Assembly (NCBI GenBank): GCA_038210135.1
Contig: JBBQWZ010000009.1
Location: forward strand, 62,001-126,000
Direction: 5' to 3'
Length of the DNA stretch: 64,000 bases
Origin: JBBQWZ01 sp038210135
GTDB lineage: Bacteria > Acidobacteriota > Terriglobia > Bryobacterales > Bryobacteraceae
Part shown: one piece after another, positions 60,503 through 64,000 of the stretch
Layout of the letters: every line of letters starts with the position of its first letter
Numbering within the stretch: position 1 is the stretch's first letter
Notes under the pieces: model-generated
What the model was told of the DNA's origin: nothing
What the model saw: the letters and a program-made list of their open reading frames with translations, nothing else
The model's database searches: none
Position numbers and translations under genes: made by a program

Positions 60503-60503
60503 A

Positions 60504-61463
60504 ATGACCATCTCGTTTCCGCGCCTCGAAGCCGGCTTCTACCCCACTCCGCTCGAGGCCATGCCGCGTCTTCGCGCGCATCTCGGTGCTGGCTGTCCCG
60601 AAATTCTCATCAAGCGAGACGACTACACCGGGGCGGGTTTTGGCGGCAACAAAATCCGCAAGATCGAATACATGCTGGCGGATGCGCGGGCCCAAGGCGC
60701 GGACACTGTCATCACGATGGGCGGCGTCCGATCCAATCACGCTCGCGCGACGGCGGCCCTTTGCGCGCGCTTCGGATTTCGCTGCGTTCTGGTGCTGAAT
60801 CAAACCAGGGCCGTGCCGGACCGTCCCGCGTCGCTGTACCTCGACGCTCTGTATGGCGCCGAAATCATTCGTGTCGCCGATCGATCAGAGCGTCAACCTA
60901 CAGCCGATCGCATCGCCTCCGAGCTTGCCGCGCAAGGGCGGAAGGCCTACGTCATTCCACTCGGAGCATCGGTACCGCTAGGCGCTTTGGGCTTCGTGAA
61001 AGCGGCCGGCGAATTGGCGGCGCAGACGCACGACGTGAATTGGATTTATCACTGTTCCTCGTCCGGCGGAACGCAGGCGGGGCTTGAAGTCGGACTTCGT
61101 GCGAACGGAATGGAATCGACAAAACTTGTCGGCGTAAGCCCCGACGACTCGTCCGCGTCCATCGCGGCGCACGTTGCGGAGATCGCGGCGGGGACCGCGA
61201 AGCTCCTCGAGATCGGATGGACACCCCGCGCGATTCACGTCGACGACGGCTTCGTCGGCGAAGGCTATGGCGTGCCGACGCCGGAGGCGACCGCCGCCTT
61301 GGAACTGGTCGCGCGCCTCGAAGGTGCCGTGCTCGACCCGGTGTACACCGCGAAGACCATGGCCGCATTGTTCGCGCATATCCGCGAAGGCAGATTCCGG
61401 CCAACTGATCGCGTAGTGTTCTGGCACACTGGCGGTCAGATCGCCTTGTTCACGACTCCCTAG
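60504..61463 (+). CDS. D-cysteine desulfhydrase / ACC-deaminase-like PLP enzyme
   Basis: 319 residues, fold type II. The PLP lysine is in GFGGNKIRKIEYMLADA; VITMGGVRSNHARATAAL and the phosphate-binding YHCSSSGGTQAGLEVG match the DcyD/ACC deaminase family. The usual product class is pyruvate plus ammonia and sulfide from D-cysteine, but substrate preference cannot be read off. It may be co-transcribed with the amidohydrolase, whose stop is one base before. Confidence 0.88.
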   Translation: MTISFPRLEAGFYPTPLEAMPRLRAHLGAGCPEILIKRDDYTGAGFGGNKIRKIEYMLADARAQGADTVITMGGVRSNHARATAALCARFGFRCVLVLNQTRAVPDRPASLYLDALYGAEIIRVADRSERQPTADRIASELAAQGRKAYVIPLGASVPLGALGFVKAAGELAAQTHDVNWIYHCSSSGGTQAGLEVGLRANGMESTKLVGVSPDDSSASIAAHVAEIAAGTAKLLEIGWTPRAIHVDDGFVGEGYGVPTPEATAALELVARLEGAVLDPVYTAKTMAALFAHIREGRFRPTDRVVFWHTGGQIALFTTP

Positions 61464-62920
61464 GGCCGCACCAGGACCACGCCAGGATGCGCGCCCGTCG
61501 CCTTCCCGTCTGTCCACACCAACTGGCCGTTCACCCACACCTTCTCGATTCCGGTCGAAAGAGTGAGCGGATCTTTAAACGTTGCATTGTCCCGCACCGT
61601 CACTGGATTGAAGAGAACCAAGTCAGCCTTGTAGCCCTTCGCCACCAGTCCGCGATCCTGCAAGCGCAGGCGTTGTGCGGGCATCGACGTCATCTTATTC
61701 ACGGCTTGCTCGATGGTCAGGACTCCCTGCTCGCGGACGAAGCGCCCGAGAACGCGCGGATATGTCCCTGCCCCGCGGGGATGCCGCATGCCGATGCCGC
61801 CATCGCTACACACCATCACCCACGGCTGCTTGTAGAGAATGCGGACGTCGTCTTCCTTCATCGTTTTGCCAACAACGCCCGCGCCGCCATCCTTCACGAT
61901 CTGAATAAAGACGTCCACCGCACTGCGCTTGGTCTTCTCCGCAATCTGCGCGATGTTCTGGAATTCGTAATCAGGATGCGCCTTGCAACTGGTAATCGTG
62001 ACGTTCTCGGGGCCGCCCGCGTCCGCGAGCGCTTTCGCGACCGACTTCGGATTGTCGTATTGTTTGTCCGGCACCAGCACCGTAATGGTCGAGGACCAGG
62101 CGTCGTAGGGATAGCAGTCGGCGGTAATATCGAGACCACGCTTGCGCGCGTCTTCCACCATCTTCAAAAGCTCCGGCGTCTTCCCCCAAACCGCCACGCT
62201 GCCTAATTTCACGTGGGAGATTTGCGCTGGCAACTTGGCTTCCTGGCTGATCCGGATCAATTCGCGCGTCGATTCGAGCGTCAAGTCCGCCTCGTCGCGC
62301 ATGTGCGAAATGTAGAACCCCTTGAACCTCGCGGCCGTCTTGGCAAGCTCGATCATCTCTTCCGTATTGGAGTAGCTGCCCACTTCATACTCGAGACCGG
62401 ACGACAGCCCGTAAGCCCCATCCTTCATCGCCTGTTCCAGAAGAATCGCCATCGCCGTGACCTCTTCCGGCTTGGCGAAACGTTTGTAGTCCTTGCCCAT
62501 CACTTGCGTCCGAAGCGTGGCGTGTCCGGCCATGGTCGCAACGTTCAACGCCGAAGGATGGTCACGGTGACCTTTCATCCACTCCCCGATCGGCAGCGCG
62601 GATCCGCCATCCTGTCCGAGCAGCACGGTGGTGATGCCCTGCGAAACTTGCGAGACCGCGTCCGGATCGTTCGCTAACCCGCGATCGGAATGATTGTGCG
62701 GATCGATAAATCCGGGAGCGAGGATCAGGCCTTTGGCATCGACCACCCGGTCGCTTGGCTTGGTCTCGAAGTCGCCGATCTCGGTAATCACGCCCTCGTG
62801 AATGCGTACACTGGCGGAGCGCAAGGGTGCTCCGGTTCCGTCGGCGAGGCGAGCCCCCACGATCACCGTATCCTGCGCGAACGCGACGATCGAAACCAAC
62901 AGCAAACACAACAACCGCAT
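61460..62920 (-). CDS. exported N-acyl-D-amino-acid deacylase
   Basis: 486 residues from ATG 62920. Signal peptide (RLLCLLLVSIVAFAQ), the metal site LAPGFIDPHNHSDRGLAND, and the D-aminoacylase-type segments LSSGLEYEVGSYSNTEEMIE, ISHMRDEADL and VMVCSDGGIGMRHPRGAGTY. It is expected to hydrolyse N-acyl-D-amino acids. It overlaps the convergent PLP gene by four bases. With the neighbouring D-cysteine desulfhydrase-like enzyme it hints at D-amino acid use. Confidence 0.92.
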   Translation of the reverse strand: MRLLCLLLVSIVAFAQDTVIVGARLADGTGAPLRSASVRIHEGVITEIGDFETKPSDRVVDAKGLILAPGFIDPHNHSDRGLANDPDAVSQVSQGITTVLLGQDGGSALPIGEWMKGHRDHPSALNVATMAGHATLRTQVMGKDYKRFAKPEEVTAMAILLEQAMKDGAYGLSSGLEYEVGSYSNTEEMIELAKTAARFKGFYISHMRDEADLTLESTRELIRISQEAKLPAQISHVKLGSVAVWGKTPELLKMVEDARKRGLDITADCYPYDAWSSTITVLVPDKQYDNPKSVAKALADAGGPENVTITSCKAHPDYEFQNIAQIAEKTKRSAVDVFIQIVKDGGAGVVGKTMKEDDVRILYKQPWVMVCSDGGIGMRHPRGAGTYPRVLGRFVREQGVLTIEQAVNKMTSMPAQRLRLQDRGLVAKGYKADLVLFNPVTVRDNATFKDPLTLSTGIEKVWVNGQLVWTDGKATGAHPGVVLVRP

Positions 62921-63068
62921 CCGTCGATTATCGCGTACGGCACAAGTCCTTCGGCTCCTATGAAAACGGCGGCATCCGTTCAAAGTCGCAAGGCCGTTTC
63001 CAAGTGGATCTCTAGCGGGACAAAAATCGGATCTTCTTTTAGAGCCACTGCGCGCCCATACTGGCTCG

Positions 63069-63650
63069 GTGAAACGAGCCATCTTCCTTCTTGCAAGCGT
63101 CGCGCTGACAGGCGCCTTTTCGCGTGGTGAATCCCTGACCGACACCGATAGGCGGCAGCTTCTGGAGCATCTTTACAGGACGCGGCTGCTCTTGGCCGCG
63201 TCGCTCAACGGACTGACAACAGCGCAACTCAAGTTCAAACCGGCGGACGAAAAATGGTCGATCCTCGAGTGCGCCGAGCACCTCACGCTGGCCGAGCCTT
63301 TCCTGATGAATCGCGCCGAAAAGGGTACGGCATCAGAATCCGGTAAGAAGTCCGGTGTCACCGACGCCAACGTTCTCAAGGGTTGGGGCACGGTGCAGAA
63401 CAAAGTAACCGCGCCGCCGGTTTTGACTCCGAATGGCCAGTGGAAGACCGCGGAGGCGGTCCTCAAGGAATTCGATCAGCGGCGGGCGAAGACCATCCTG
63501 TTCGTGGCGACCACGGAAGAGGATCTGCGTGGCAAGCTATGCTGCGGAGGCATGGACGTTTACCAGCAGATTCTTGGGCTATCCGCACACGTCGAGCGCC
63601 ACGTCACCCAGATGAACGCGGTGAAGGCCGATCCGAAGTATCCAAAATAA
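63069..63650 (+). CDS. exported DinB-family protein
   Basis: 193 residues from GTG 63069 with a signal sequence (RAIFLLASVALTGAFS). DinB-like four-helix bundle: LLEHLYRTRLLLAASLNGLT, WSILECAEHLTLAEPFLM with the first metal-site histidine, and a late LSAHVERHVTQMNAVK supplying further histidines. DinB proteins often bind a metal and may act as thiol-dependent transferases. Function not known. Confidence 0.82.
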   Translation: MKRAIFLLASVALTGAFSRGESLTDTDRRQLLEHLYRTRLLLAASLNGLTTAQLKFKPADEKWSILECAEHLTLAEPFLMNRAEKGTASESGKKSGVTDANVLKGWGTVQNKVTAPPVLTPNGQWKTAEAVLKEFDQRRAKTILFVATTEEDLRGKLCCGGMDVYQQILGLSAHVERHVTQMNAVKADPKYPK

Positions 63651-63653
63651 TCG

Positions 63654-64000
63654 CTAATTCTGATCGGCCGCGCCGGACGCGGGTTCGGTGCCGTCGAGAT
63701 AGTGGCCGAGCCATGCGATCCAGCGGCGGTCCACGTCGCGCTGCCGGACCGGATCCGTCGGGCTGTGTCCGCCAATCGGATACGCAACGAACTTGGTTGG
63801 GATCCCGTTGTCCTGCAAAGCGCGGAACAGCTTGTAGGATTGCGTGACGGTGACGCGATAGTCGCCCGTATTCGAGAGCACCAGCGTCGGAGCTTTGATC
63901 TTTGGCGCGTAGGTGATCGGGGATTGATCAATGTAGGCTTGCATGCGGTTTCCCGAATAGGGCGAACCTCCGAACGAGGCTCCGCGCTTGATGTTGGCGT
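63654..64000 (-). CDS. S9 family peptidase, C-terminal fragment (runs off window)
   Basis: Only the C-terminal part is in the window; the frame stays open to the right edge. An alpha/beta hydrolase end is visible: PTLVLSNTGDYRVTVTQSYK with the catalytic aspartate and FVAYPIGGHSPTDPVRQRD with the catalytic histidine. The upstream codons read RGASFGGSPYSGNR. The catalytic serine should lie outside the window. This is typical of prolyl-oligopeptidase-like S9 enzymes. Confidence 0.85.
   Translation of the reverse strand, partial: ANIKRGASFGGSPYSGNRMQAYIDQSPITYAPKIKAPTLVLSNTGDYRVTVTQSYKLFRALQDNGIPTKFVAYPIGGHSPTDPVRQRDVDRRWIAWLGHYLDGTEPASGAADQN

Overview
The window looks like a chromosomal segment of an Acidobacteriota bacterium, most likely of the Solibacter/Bryobacter group. 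It is GC-rich. It carries a protein ending in the Solibacter-type C-terminal domain (TIGR03437-like), a VWFA protein of the acidobacterial TIGR03436 type, several Tat-exported oxidoreductase, hydrolase and sulfatase proteins, a Ser/Thr kinase with C-terminal repeats, and ECF sigma factors of the TIGR02999 kind. No phage structural genes, rRNA, canonical tRNA or CRISPR array were seen.

Layout. 1-8.2 kb holds a DUF5612-type fragment at the left edge, an ECF sigma factor, a PEP-CTERM lectin-like protein on the opposite strand, a membrane Ser/Thr kinase, and a minus-strand cluster of a secreted TPR-CHAT protease-like protein, an ECF sigma factor and a zinc-finger anti-sigma factor. 8.2-9.1 kb is mostly non-coding but contains a 13-codon ORF with a strong Shine-Dalgarno sequence and its own terminator. 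9.1-14.2 kb is the conserved ffh-rpsP-khpA-rimM-trmD-rplS-rnhB translation and secretion cluster, interrupted by structured repeats after rpsP. 14.3-17.7 kb is an IS1595-family element with matching terminal inverted repeats and a target-site duplication. Besides the transposase it carries a HigB/HigA-like pair, two downstream unknown genes, another small ORF and an unusual tRNA-like gene with an 8/4 acceptor/T-stem geometry. 17.8-34 kb is a mixed housekeeping and exported-enzyme region: a tiny secreted repeat peptide, aspS, hisS, a gamma-carbonic-anhydrase-like protein, a sulfatase, a two-component system, a VIT-type transporter, a GH28, a LysR regulator, a thioredoxin-like protein and a HEAT-repeat protein. 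34-49.6 kb has an AbgB-like amidohydrolase, secreted acidobacterial proteins, a DNA glycosylase, an FAD oxidoreductase, a cytochrome/copper protein, an ABC ATPase, a glycosyltransferase and cysS. 49.6-58 kb is a trans-sulfuration PLP enzyme followed by a near-complete histidine operon (hisI-G-D-C-HAD-B-H-F-A), preceded by a histidine-rich leader peptide and mutually exclusive antiterminator and terminator hairpins. 58-64 kb has a MauE/DoxX-like membrane protein and several amidohydrolase, deacylase and PLP genes, and ends inside an S9 peptidase.

The parts that stand out are (1) the TPR-CHAT / sigma / anti-sigma cluster, which suggests protease-controlled transcription; (2) the IS1595 element whose cargo includes a toxin-antitoxin-plus-third-gene operon and an 8/4 tRNA-like gene; (3) the histidine attenuator; and (4) a secreted peptide whose 13-residue duplicated unit is identical in protein but differs at 9 of 13 codons in DNA. 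All functional calls come from reading the sequence; no database search was run.
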